Below are positions 26,597 to 33,753 of a DNA stretch of 37,166 bases, one piece after another. Every line of letters begins with the position of its first letter. Within the stretch, counting starts at the first letter, position 1. Source of the DNA: Casimicrobiaceae bacterium (GTDB lineage: Bacteria > Pseudomonadota > Gammaproteobacteria > Burkholderiales > Casimicrobiaceae); the NCBI GenBank assembly GCA_025056355.1, contig JANWWI010000026.1, forward strand, positions 1-37,166, given 5' to 3'. The notes beneath the pieces were generated by a model. It saw nothing but the letters and a program-made list of their open reading frames with translations, was not told where the DNA came from and ran no database searches. A program made the translations under genes and the position numbers.

Positions 26597-27580
26597 TCAG
26601 GGGCTGAGCGCCGAGCGCTCGATGCGCAACCTCGGGTCAACGACGTAGTAGAGCAAATCCACGATCAGGTTGATCGTGACAAACACCAAGGAGATCAACA
26701 CGAGATAAGCAGCCATCACCGGAATGTCGGCAGCCTGAACCGATTGGATGAACAAAAACCCCATCCCGGGCCACTGAAACACGGTCTCGGTCACGATCGC
26801 AAAGGCGATGATGCCGCCCAATTGCAAACCCGTGATCGTCATCACGGGCACCAGGGTGTTCTTGAGTGCGTGGCCGAAATGGATCGCGCGGTTTGTAAGC
26901 CCGCGCGCACGAGCAAACTTGATGAAATCCGTGCGCAACACTTCGAGCATCTCGCTGCGCACGAGTCGCATGATGAGCGTCATCGTGCCCAGCGACAAGG
27001 TCATCGCCGGCAGCACCAACGCGCGCAGACCATCCCACGTGAGAAATCCGGTGCTCCACCAACCCAGCTGCACGACCTCCCCACGCCCGTGCGATGGCAA
27101 CCACTGCAGCGTCACGGCAAAGATCAGGATGAGCAAAATCCCAATGAGAAAGGTCGGCAGGCTGACCCCAATCAGAGACACCGTGAGCAGCAGGTTTGCC
27201 AGAAAGCCACGGCGATAAAGCGCCGTGTAGACCCCCATTGCAACCCCGAACACGAGGGCAATCAAGGCGGCGGTGAAAGCGAGTTCCGCGGTCGCCGGAA
27301 AGCGTTCTTTGATCAACGTGGACACGGGCTGAGCCTGCCGAAGCGAGATGCCGAACTCGCCACGCAAGGCATTGCCGACGAACGCCGCAAATTGCACGTA
27401 AAAGGGTCGGTCCAGCCCCAACGCCTCCCGAAGTTCAGCCTTCTGCTCGGGCGTAGCGTCCTGCCCGAGCATCAGATTGACAGGATCGCCGACGTAGTTG
27501 AACAGCGCAAAGGCCACCAACGCCGTCGCAAGCATCACGAGAGCGGCCTGAAATAGACGGCGAAGAATAAAGGCGAGCAT
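26597..27580 (-). CDS. dppB: Peptide ABC transporter permease, DppB/OppB type
   Basis: A 327-residue permease with six transmembrane segments. It starts MLAFILRRLFQAALVMLA, given in part as LAFILRRLFQ, the classic DppB N-terminus, followed by the periplasmic GLDRPFYVQFAAFV region. The EAA loop lies in DFIKFARARGLTNRAIHFGHALKNTLVPV (in part KFARARGLTNRAI). The C-terminus DLLYYVVDPRLRI is typical. ATG 27580 was chosen because the open frame upstream crosses the 3' end of rlmB and lacks family similarity. It is the first gene of the transporter operon. The 56-bp gap to the rlmB stop holds no obvious promoter or terminator, so some read-through from rlmB is possible. Confidence 0.93.
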   Translation of the reverse strand: MLAFILRRLFQAALVMLATALVAFALFNYVGDPVNLMLGQDATPEQKAELREALGLDRPFYVQFAAFVGNALRGEFGISLRQAQPVSTLIKERFPATAELAFTAALIALVFGVAMGVYTALYRRGFLANLLLTVSLIGVSLPTFLIGILLILIFAVTLQWLPSHGRGEVVQLGWWSTGFLTWDGLRALVLPAMTLSLGTMTLIMRLVRSEMLEVLRTDFIKFARARGLTNRAIHFGHALKNTLVPVMTITGLQLGGIIAFAIVTETVFQWPGMGFLFIQSVQAADIPVMAAYLVLISLVFVTINLIVDLLYYVVDPRLRIERSALSP

Positions 27581-27636
27581 CGCTTCGAACCCGCGCAGAC
27601 GGCGCCAAAACGCGCGCGGCGCGTGTGGCTGAAATG

Positions 27637-28455
27637 TTACCGATCTGACCGAGCTTGGGTGTGGCGCGCCGGACTCGTGGCCGGGAGCGCCGCGCCCGGA
27701 ACACCGCTTGCCGCCGCCTGCCGCGCCGCCTGCGTCGCATACAGGCACACCGCCGCGGCAACCGAGACGTTGAGCGACTCGATCGCCCCCGATATCGGGA
27801 TAGCAACCAGTCGATCGCAGCGCTCGCGCGTGAGGCGTCGCAAACCGTGCCCCTCGCTGCCAAGCACCCACGCGAGCGGGCCCGTGAGCTCGGCCGTGAA
27901 CAAGGTCTCCTCGGCTCCCATCTGAGCGCCATAGACCCAGAGGCCGTGCTGCTTGAGCGTCTCAAGCGCTTGCGCCAGGTTGGTGACTTCGATGATCGGG
28001 ACCATCTCAAAGGCGCCACTGGCGGCCTTGTGCGCCGCAGCCGATCGGGGCGCCGAACCGTGACGTGGCACGATCACGGCATCGACGCCAAAGGCCGCCG
28101 CAGATCGCATCGCGGCCCCGAAGTTGTGCGGATCCTGTACCTGATCGAGCACGAGCAACAGCGGCGGCACGGCGCGCCGTTCGGCCTCCGAACACAGGGC
28201 ATCGAGCGAGGTGGTCAGCACCGCGGGCTCTGCGAGCGCAATGACGCCTTGATGCCGCTCGCCTTGAGCGAGTGCGTCGAGCCGGGCCGCATCAACGCGT
28301 TTCGGCTCGAGCTGTGCCGCTCGCGCGGCTGCCAGCAGGTCGCGCATGCGTTGGTCCTCGCGCGCTGCCAGCACATAGAGTTCGACGATCGAATCCGGGT
28401 GCCGCGCAAGACGCGCCCGCACCGCGTGAAAGCCGATCAGCCGCTCAAGTTTCAT
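27637..28455 (-). CDS. rlmB: 23S rRNA (guanosine-2'-O-)-methyltransferase RlmB
   Basis: A SPOUT methyltransferase that modifies G2251 in the 23S rRNA P-loop. At 272 residues it has the N-terminal RNA-binding domain (LERLIGFHAVRARL, a L30e-like substrate domain) and the SpoU motifs: LDQVQDPHNFGAAMRSA (motif 1), LGSEGHGLRRLT (motif 2) and IPISGAIESLNVSVAAA (motif 3). ATG 28455 follows a GGGGAGG, but the spacing is only one or two bases; an in-frame GTG at 28467 (four residues longer) is an alternative. A Pro/Ala-rich C-terminal tail of about 25 residues is longer than usual. It lies upstream of the dpp operon on the same strand. Confidence 0.94.
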   Translation of the reverse strand: MKLERLIGFHAVRARLARHPDSIVELYVLAAREDQRMRDLLAAARAAQLEPKRVDAARLDALAQGERHQGVIALAEPAVLTTSLDALCSEAERRAVPPLLLVLDQVQDPHNFGAAMRSAAAFGVDAVIVPRHGSAPRSAAAHKAASGAFEMVPIIEVTNLAQALETLKQHGLWVYGAQMGAEETLFTAELTGPLAWVLGSEGHGLRRLTRERCDRLVAIPISGAIESLNVSVAAAVCLYATQAARQAAASGVPGAALPATSPARHTQARSDR

Positions 28456-28514
28456 ACCTCCCCACACACGCGCTCAAAACGCGGTCAGTACTCGGCCGAA
28501 CGCGTCAACGCATG

Positions 28515-28526
28515 ACATAATTATGT
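28515..28526. other. AT-rich palindrome between rlmB and tRNA-Thr
   Basis: The perfect 12-bp palindrome ACATAATTATGT stands out in GC-rich sequence, 60 bp from the rlmB start and 75 bp from tRNA-Thr. It could be a protein-binding site, or it could provide the -10 region of a promoter for one of the divergent genes; CATAAT is contained in it on both strands. No -35 pairs well with it. Confidence 0.35.
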
Positions 28527-28566
28527 GAAGCTCAAGCCGACAAGCCGAGGTGCTTGCCAAACGGCA

Positions 28567-28589
28567 CGAGGCCATTCGTGTTGGCCTCG
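28567..28589 (+). other. Hairpin just upstream of tRNA-Thr
   Basis: A perfect 8-bp inverted repeat CGAGGCCA / TGGCCTCG with loop TTCGTGT ends 11 bp before the mature tRNA. If transcribed, it forms a stem in the 5' leader of the precursor, close to the RNase P cleavage site. No U-tract follows, so it is not an obvious terminator. Confidence 0.4.
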
Positions 28590-28600
28590 CTTCCATGCGC

Positions 28601-28676
28601 GCCGGAATAGCTCAGCTGGTAGAGCAGCGCATTCGTAATGCGAAGGTCGTAGGTTCGATCCCTATTTCCGGCACCA
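28601..28676 (+). tRNA. tRNA-Thr (anticodon CGT)
   Basis: A 76-nt cloverleaf. Acceptor GCCGGAA pairs with TTCCGGC, the D-arm contains AGCTGGTA, the anticodon stem GCGCA/TGCGA (with a G-A mismatch at the top pair) carries loop TTCGTAA with anticodon CGT, and the T-arm has GGTTCGATCCC. The CCA end is encoded. It stands alone between the divergent rlmB and the co-directed IclR gene. Confidence 0.96.
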
Positions 28677-28732
28677 ATTCCTCGTGTTGCGCTTGCCGCG
28701 TTTCCCGGCGAGCGTTCGACGCGGTCAAAACA

Positions 28733-28750
28733 CCGCCAGCTGTTTGGCGG
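28733..28750 (+). terminator. Weak hairpin downstream of tRNA-Thr
   Basis: CCGCCA / TGGCGG forms a 6-bp stem with loop GCTGTT 56 bp after the tRNA and 32 bp before the IclR start. There is no T-run. It may help end the tRNA transcript or may be chance. Confidence 0.3.
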
Positions 28751-28782
28751 AGGGCGACTCGATCGGGTAGCGTGATTGTGCG

Positions 28783-29703
28783 ATGAAAGAGCAGTCCGGC
28801 TCTCAGCGTTCGCCCGCCGTCGCAGGCGCAAGCCGTCTCAAGCGCGCTCGCCGCGGGACGGTTCAAGAAACCAAGGCACGGGCGAAGGCAGCCTCCGCAT
28901 CGCCGTATGTGCCCGTGTCCTCTTCGCTCAAGGAGGCCAGCTCAACGGGTGTCCAGAGCCTCACGCGCGGCCTGAGGCTCCTGGAAACCTTGGCCGAGGC
29001 CGAAGGCGGGCTCTCGCTTACGGTGCTTGCAGCGCGCGCTGATCTGGCGCCCTCAACGACGCACCGTCTACTCAATACGCTCGCTGCCGAGGGCTTTGTC
29101 TACCAGTCCCCGGAAACGGGCCACTGGTACATCGGGCTCAAAACCTATCGCGTCGGCGCCGCGTTTCTCGCCACGCGCGATTTCGTTGGCGAAAGCCACG
29201 TCTATCTACGCCGTCTCATGGAGACCTCGGGCGAGACCGCAAACCTCTCAATCCTTGACGGGCATCACGTCTGTTTCATCGCGCAGGTGCAATGCCACGA
29301 GGTCATGCGCATGCTCGTGCGACTCGGTTCGCGCATCCCCGCTCATGCCTCAGGCTCGGGCAAGGCGATTCTTGCGGCTCTGCCAGACGACGCGCTTGAG
29401 GCCTGGCTAAAGGGCGGCGTCCTTGAGCCGCTCACCCCCAAGACGATCACGGATCCGAACGCCCTGCGGCGGCAGCTGGCCACGATCCGTGCGCGCGGCT
29501 ACAGCTTCGACGACGAAGAAAACGCGCTTGGCTTGCGTTGCGTCGCCGCGGCCATCCATGATGAACATGGCGAGCCACTTGGAGCGATTTCGCTTGCCGG
29601 ACCGATCGCCCGGCTGAGCGACGAGCGCATTCTGGAACTCGGGCCTCTGGTCGCCCAGACCGCACGCGAAATCACCGAACGGCTCGGCGGCCATCCGCCC
29701 TGA
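28783..29703 (+). CDS. IclR family transcriptional regulator
   Basis: A 306-residue regulator. After an unusually long, basic and low-complexity N-terminal stretch (about 55 residues) comes the IclR winged helix-turn-helix (roughly 56-118: VQSLTRGLRLLETLAEAEGG, in part SLTRGLRLLETL, then APSTTHRLLNTLAAEGFV). The effector-binding domain follows with RIPAHASGSGKAILAAL, FDDEENALGLRCVAAAI and GAISLAGPIARL. IclR regulators often control uptake or catabolism of aromatic or small organic acids. It converges with the FMN-dependent alpha-hydroxy-acid oxidase gene 40 bp away and lies 1.2 kb from the dpp operon, so it could regulate either; no operator was identified. The long N-terminus may mean that a later start is used. 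Confidence 0.9.
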   Translation: MKEQSGSQRSPAVAGASRLKRARRGTVQETKARAKAASASPYVPVSSSLKEASSTGVQSLTRGLRLLETLAEAEGGLSLTVLAARADLAPSTTHRLLNTLAAEGFVYQSPETGHWYIGLKTYRVGAAFLATRDFVGESHVYLRRLMETSGETANLSILDGHHVCFIAQVQCHEVMRMLVRLGSRIPAHASGSGKAILAALPDDALEAWLKGGVLEPLTPKTITDPNALRRQLATIRARGYSFDDEENALGLRCVAAAIHDEHGEPLGAISLAGPIARLSDERILELGPLVAQTAREITERLGGHPP

Positions 29704-29743
29704 ACCGCGCGCGACTTCGAGGGCAAGTGCCGTCCGTGCCGGC

Positions 29744-30901
29744 TCAGGCAGTCGGATAGGTCCCCGGCACGAGAATTGAGCGGTCGACCGCCTGAATGTC
29801 GGTGCGCCCGCAGAAAGCCATCGTCAGATCGAGCTCTTTGTGAATGATCTCGAGGGCCTTCAAGACGCCCGCTTCACCCAGCGCTCCGAGGCCATAGAGC
29901 CAGGCGCGTCCGATGTAGGTGCCCCGCGCGCCAAGGGCCACGGCCCTGAGCACGTCTTGCCCGGAGCGAATGCCGCCGTCCATGTGTACCTCGATCCGTT
30001 GCCCCACTTCGGCCACGATCGCCGGCAGCGCATGGATCGAGCTCGGGGCGCCGTCGAGTTGCCGCCCGCCATGATTGGAGACCACGATCGCGTCGGCACC
30101 GACTTCCACGGCGCGGCGAGCATCCTCGGGTTCCATGATGCCCTTGAGAATCAACTTGCCGCCCCAGCGCGACTTGACCCACTCGACATCACGCCAGCTG
30201 AGCGCCGGGTCGAACTGCTCGGCTGTCCAGGCGGACAGGGAACGCAAGTCCGTCACTGCCTTGACATGGCCCACGATGTTTCGAAACTCACGGCGTGAGG
30301 TCCCGAGCATGCCAAGACACCAGCGCGGTTTGCTGATCATGTTCAACACATTGCGCGCCGTGAGTTTGGGCGGTGCGGATAGGCCGTTTTTCAGATCCTT
30401 GTGCCGCTGGCCGAGGATTTGCAAGTCAAGCGTGAGCATGAGGGCCGAACAGCCTGCGGCCTTGGCACGATCGATCAAGCTTGCAACGAAGCCGCGATCT
30501 TTCATCACGTAGAGCTGAAACCAGAAGGGGTGACCGCCGGTGGCCTCGGCCACATCCTCGATCGAGCAGATGCTCATCGTCGACAGCGTAAAGGGGATGC
30601 CGAAGCGCTTCGCCGCAAGCGCACCCAGGATTTCTCCATCCGCGTGCTGCATGCCCGAGAGGCCCGTCGGCGCAATCGCCACGGGCATCGTCACCGCTTG
30701 CCCAACCATCGTCGTGCGCGTCGATCGGTGTTCGAGATTGACGGCCACACGCTGGCGAAACTGGATTCGCTGCAGATCGGCTTCGTTGGCGCGATACGTA
30801 CTCTCGGTCCATGACCCGGAGTCGCAGTAGTCGTAAAACATTTTCGGGACGCGCCGACGCGCCAGGCGACGCAAATCTTCGATGCAGGTGATGAGGCTCA
30901 T
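29744..30901 (-). CDS. FMN-dependent alpha-hydroxy-acid oxidase/dehydrogenase (LldD-like)
   Basis: A 385-residue TIM-barrel flavoprotein of the L-lactate dehydrogenase/glycolate oxidase/mandelate dehydrogenase family. Motifs: RRRVPKMFYDYCDSG near the N-terminus, PVAIAPTGLSGMQHADGE (FMN contacts), FWFQLYVMKDR (active-site Tyr), LTLDLQILGQRHKDLKNGL (substrate-binding Arg) and the catalytic signature SNHGGRQLD (His near residue 275), then HMDGGIRSGQDVLRA and GRAWLYGLGA. The family oxidises 2-hydroxy acids to 2-keto acids. I cannot identify the substrate, so lldD is not assigned as a symbol. It follows the DUF192 gene by 27 bp and a CysB-type regulator just upstream; it converges with an IclR gene. 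Confidence 0.92.
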   Translation of the reverse strand: MSLITCIEDLRRLARRRVPKMFYDYCDSGSWTESTYRANEADLQRIQFRQRVAVNLEHRSTRTTMVGQAVTMPVAIAPTGLSGMQHADGEILGALAAKRFGIPFTLSTMSICSIEDVAEATGGHPFWFQLYVMKDRGFVASLIDRAKAAGCSALMLTLDLQILGQRHKDLKNGLSAPPKLTARNVLNMISKPRWCLGMLGTSRREFRNIVGHVKAVTDLRSLSAWTAEQFDPALSWRDVEWVKSRWGGKLILKGIMEPEDARRAVEVGADAIVVSNHGGRQLDGAPSSIHALPAIVAEVGQRIEVHMDGGIRSGQDVLRAVALGARGTYIGRAWLYGLGALGEAGVLKALEIIHKELDLTMAFCGRTDIQAVDRSILVPGTYPTA

Positions 30902-30928
30902 CGTGACACCCTTCGCGTCTCGGAGTTT

Positions 30929-31387
30929 TTAGCGCCCGCGACCGACTCGATCGAGGCCGCGCACGCGCTGGCCCGGCCCAATGCCGTGTGCGCGAAACCA
31001 GCCCTGCTTCATTTCGAGCGCATAGAGCGCGGGCCCCTTCGAAGGCACCGGCGTCTCATCGTGCGGTTTCATGTCCTCGATGTTGAGGATGCGTCCTTCG
31101 GCATCGATGAAGGCGATCGACAGCGGCACGTACGTATTCTTCATCCAAAAGGCAAGCGGCTGCGGCTCCGGGAACACAAACAACATGCCGTGATCGGGCG
31201 CGAGGGAAAAGCGGTTCATGAGCCCGATGCTGCGCGACTGCGGGTCAGCAGCGACCTCGGCCTTGAGTCGTTTCCCGGCAATCGAGAGCTCAACCGTGGG
31301 CAAGCCACGATTGACCAGGCCAGAGGCAGTGCTCCAGACACTGACCCCAAGCAAGCCGAGACACAACGCGAGCCAGGCGGTACGCAT
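30929..31387 (-). CDS. DUF192 family secreted protein
   Basis: A 152-residue protein with an N-terminal signal segment (about residues 4-20, AWLALCLGLLGVSVWS) and a DUF192 domain covering the rest. Typical motifs are RSIGLMNRFSLAPDHGMLFVF, quoted in part as GLMNRFSLAPDHGMLF, then FWMKNTYVPLSIAFID and the closing GWFRAHGIGPGQ. The family is widespread and uncharacterised. The start at ATG 31387 has a purine-rich AGAGGC just upstream. It is 5 bp downstream of the CysB-like regulator stop and 27 bp upstream of the hydroxy-acid oxidase gene, suggesting a short three-gene transcript. Confidence 0.92.
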   Translation of the reverse strand: MRTAWLALCLGLLGVSVWSTASGLVNRGLPTVELSIAGKRLKAEVAADPQSRSIGLMNRFSLAPDHGMLFVFPEPQPLAFWMKNTYVPLSIAFIDAEGRILNIEDMKPHDETPVPSKGPALYALEMKQGWFRAHGIGPGQRVRGLDRVGRGR

Positions 31388-31392
31388 TGCCT

Positions 31393-32316
31393 CTATTGTC
31401 CGTGAACGGCGGCCTCGATCGCGCTGCGGCGCAGGGACGGTGCAAACATTAGGATGAAGTCATAAACGTAGCGCCGCAGAAACGCATTGCGTCGCAACCC
31501 GACGCGCGTCACGGACGGCGCAAACAAGTGCGACGCATCGATGCGCTTCAGATCAGCGTCGGTTTTTGGATCGTAGGCCATTTCCGCGAGGATTCCGACG
31601 CCCATGTTGAGCCGTACGTAGGTTTTGATCACGTCCGAATCAAGCGCCGTGAGTGCAACGTTCGGCGTGAGGCCGGCTTGGGCGAAGGCGCGATCGATTT
31701 GCGAGCGTCCCGTGAAGGCCGTGTCGTAGGTGATCAGTGGATAGCGCGCCAGTTCCTCGATCGTGAGCGGCCCGCGTTTGCCGATCGGATGGCGACGCGG
31801 TGCAATCACGACGCGATTCCAGCGGTAGCAGGGCAAGGTCACCAGTAGCGGGTCAAGCGAAAGCGCTTCGGTGGCGATCGCCAAATCGGCTTCGCACGAG
31901 GCCACGGCATCGGCGCACTGTTTCGGATTGCCCTGCCGAAGTTTGAGACGCACTTCGGGATAGCGCGCCGAGAACTGCGTGATCACCCGCGGAAGCACGT
32001 AGCGCGCCTGCGTGTGGGTCGTGGCGATCGTGAGCACTCCGGAGCGGGCGTTGGCCAGTTCGGAGGCCAAAGCTTTCAAACTCAGCGTATCGGCATGAAC
32101 GCGCCGCGCAATGGCAAATGCCTCTCGGCCCGCCGGGGTCAGACCGACGAAACGCTTTCCGCGTCGCTCAAACAGTGGCAGTCCGAGTTCGCCCTCGAGC
32201 GCACGAATATGCTTGCTCACGACCGGCTGGGTCGTGTGCTGCGCCTTGGCCGCCGCGGAGACGCTGAAGCCGTGCTCAACGACGGCGCAAAAGAGTTTGA
32301 TCGATTGCAGATTCAC
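31393..32316 (-). CDS. cysB: CysB-family LysR-type transcriptional regulator
   Basis: A 307-residue LysR regulator close to CysB/Cbl. The N-terminal winged helix begins MNLQSIKLFCAVVEHGFSVSAAA (in part MNLQSIKLF and VSAAAKAQHTTQPVVSKHI), close to E. coli CysB. The effector domain has the family markers IATTHTQARYVLPRVI, ADLAIATEAL and LPCYRWNRVV; in CysB these residues lie in the sulfate/N-acetylserine pocket. The start is a GTG at 32316. It probably controls sulfur assimilation or organosulfur use, but no cys or sulfonate genes are nearby, so the symbol marks family only. It is divergent from the YciO gene across 83 bp, the likely shared control region. Confidence 0.85.
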   Translation of the reverse strand: MNLQSIKLFCAVVEHGFSVSAAAKAQHTTQPVVSKHIRALEGELGLPLFERRGKRFVGLTPAGREAFAIARRVHADTLSLKALASELANARSGVLTIATTHTQARYVLPRVITQFSARYPEVRLKLRQGNPKQCADAVASCEADLAIATEALSLDPLLVTLPCYRWNRVVIAPRRHPIGKRGPLTIEELARYPLITYDTAFTGRSQIDRAFAQAGLTPNVALTALDSDVIKTYVRLNMGVGILAEMAYDPKTDADLKRIDASHLFAPSVTRVGLRRNAFLRRYVYDFILMFAPSLRRSAIEAAVHGQ

Positions 32317-32381
32317 TGCTTTCGGCCGCGCGAGTTCTCGCCTGGCACCGGAGCAACGGCAGCCCTAAGCATAGTCCTCCG

Positions 32382-32387
32382 TAGAAT
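32382..32387 (+). promoter_or_regulatory. Candidate -10 element (TAGAAT) for the YciO gene
   Basis: TAGAAT ends 12 nt before the ATG at 32400, within the 83-bp region divergent from the CysB-like gene. There is no Shine-Dalgarno in the interval, so any transcript from it would have a leader of only a few bases. The -35 is not evident. Confidence 0.4.
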
Positions 32388-32399
32388 CGCGCTGCTTCG

Positions 32400-33023
32400 A
32401 TGACCCGCCGTCTCACGGTTCATGCTCAGCATCCACAACGACGCCTGATTCGGCAGGCGGCCGAGGCGCTTCGCGCCGGCGGCGTCATCGCGTATCCAAC
32501 CGACAGTGCCTATGCGCTCGGCTGTGCCCTCGGAGAGGCCGAAGCGCTCGTGACCTTGCGCCGTCTGCGAGGCGTCGATGAGAAGCACCATCTGACGCTC
32601 GTGTGCTCGGATCTCTCGGAGTTGGGTCGCTACGCGCGGGTCGACAACAAGGCGTTTCGCATTCTCAAGCGCGGCGTACCCGGGCCCTACACCTTCATCC
32701 TGCCCGGCACCCGCGAATTGCCCAAACGCATCCTACATCCGCGCCGATCGACCATTGGGCTGCGCGTGCCCGATCATCCCGTCGTGCAGGCGTTGCTTGC
32801 CGAGTTGGGCGCTCCGATCCTCTCGACCACGTTGATCCTTCCTGGGGACGAGGAACCACTGGTCGACCCCGACGAGATCGCGCAGCGCCTGCCGCGCGGA
32901 CTTTCGTTGCTACTCGATGCCGGACCGTGTGCCGCGCGCGCCACCACCGTGATCGACCTATCCGAGGAGCCGTTTCGCATCGTTCGAAACGCAGCGGGAT
33001 CCGTTGCGGCCCTGGGGCTCTAG
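32400..33023 (+). CDS. yciO: L-threonylcarbamoyladenylate synthase family protein, YciO type
   Basis: A 207-residue Sua5/YciO/YrdC-domain protein. It has GGVIAYPTDSAYALGC (ATP/threonine pocket), KRGVPGPYTFILPGTRELPKR (in part VPGPYTFILPGT), and GLRVPDHPVVQALL. The Sua5 C-terminal domain is absent, and length and sequence fit YciO rather than the canonical TsaC. YciO proteins have only weak threonylcarbamoyl-AMP synthase activity in some species and their physiological role is unsettled. The start at ATG 32400 matches family N-termini. The next gene on this strand, a secreted chalcone-isomerase-fold protein, begins about 60 bp later. Confidence 0.9.
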   Translation: MTRRLTVHAQHPQRRLIRQAAEALRAGGVIAYPTDSAYALGCALGEAEALVTLRRLRGVDEKHHLTLVCSDLSELGRYARVDNKAFRILKRGVPGPYTFILPGTRELPKRILHPRRSTIGLRVPDHPVVQALLAELGAPILSTTLILPGDEEPLVDPDEIAQRLPRGLSLLLDAGPCAARATTVIDLSEEPFRIVRNAAGSVAALGL

Positions 33024-33081
33024 TCCTATCCTCGCGCGCAACAGCCTCCGTCGTTTCCAGAGAGGGAGTCGCCATGAGCCG

Positions 33082-33753
33082 GTGCAGGAGTCGACACGGC
33101 CGCTGACGCGAGCTCTTACGCACGCTGTTTGGATCCGTTGCCTGATCGCATGCCTGGTTTGTCTCGTCACGGCCGTCCCAGCGACCCAGGCAAGTGAAGT
33201 CAGCGGCGTCAAATTCGAGGAAAAAATCCGCCTCGGCGCGACGGAGCTCGTTCTCAACGGAGCCGGAATTCGCTACGCCGCCGCCGGGCTCGTGCGCGTC
33301 TATGTGATTGGCTTGTACTTGCCGCAAAAACGCACGACTTCAGGCGAAATCGCCGCTCTGCGCGGCCCCAAGCGCGTGCAGATCCACCTGCTCCGCGACA
33401 TCAACGCCAACGACTTCTCGCGCGGCTTGCTTCAGGGGATCAAGAACAACCTGAACATGAGCGAACAGCAAAAACACTTCGACAGTCTCGTCCGACTTGG
33501 CCACATTTTCGGCCAGGTCCCCTCGATGAAACGCGGCGAAATCATTCAGGTCGATCAAATCCCCGGCACGGGAACGGTCGTTTTGCTCAACGGAAAGCGC
33601 GCGAGCGATCCGTTTCCCGACGAGACATTCTGGAACGCCCTCGTTCAGATTTGGATCGGTCCCAAGCCGATCGAGGAATCGCTCAAGCCCGTGCTTCTCG
33701 GCTTGGTGCCGAGCAATGACAACGCCGTGCGCCACCAGGAGTCACGCTTCTGA
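33082..33753 (+). CDS. Secreted chalcone-isomerase-fold protein
   Basis: A 223-residue protein from the presumed GTG at 33082. It has a hydrophobic segment IRCLIACLVCLVTAVPATQA with probable signal-peptidase cleavage after ATQA, then the bacterial chalcone-isomerase-like domain: GVKFEEKIRLGATELVLNG, then YVIGLYLPQKR, HLLRDINANDFSRGL and GTVVLLNGKRASDPFPDETF. Bacterial members lack proven isomerase activity and are of unknown periplasmic role. The start is doubtful: the best ribosome-binding site and ATG (33074) lie in another frame and would run into a stop after ten codons (see findings). The 3' end overlaps the convergent amidase by 12 bp. Confidence 0.82.
   Translation: MQESTRPLTRALTHAVWIRCLIACLVCLVTAVPATQASEVSGVKFEEKIRLGATELVLNGAGIRYAAAGLVRVYVIGLYLPQKRTTSGEIAALRGPKRVQIHLLRDINANDFSRGLLQGIKNNLNMSEQQKHFDSLVRLGHIFGQVPSMKRGEIIQVDQIPGTGTVVLLNGKRASDPFPDETFWNALVQIWIGPKPIEESLKPVLLGLVPSNDNAVRHQESRF

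Noticed and set aside
27655..28515. A 286-residue plus-strand frame across rlmB
   Set aside because: Mirror of rlmB; no motifs or ribosome site.
28532..28866. Minus-strand open frames across tRNA-Thr
   Set aside because: Antisense of a tRNA; peptides such as IGIEPTTFALRMRCS are typical false genes.
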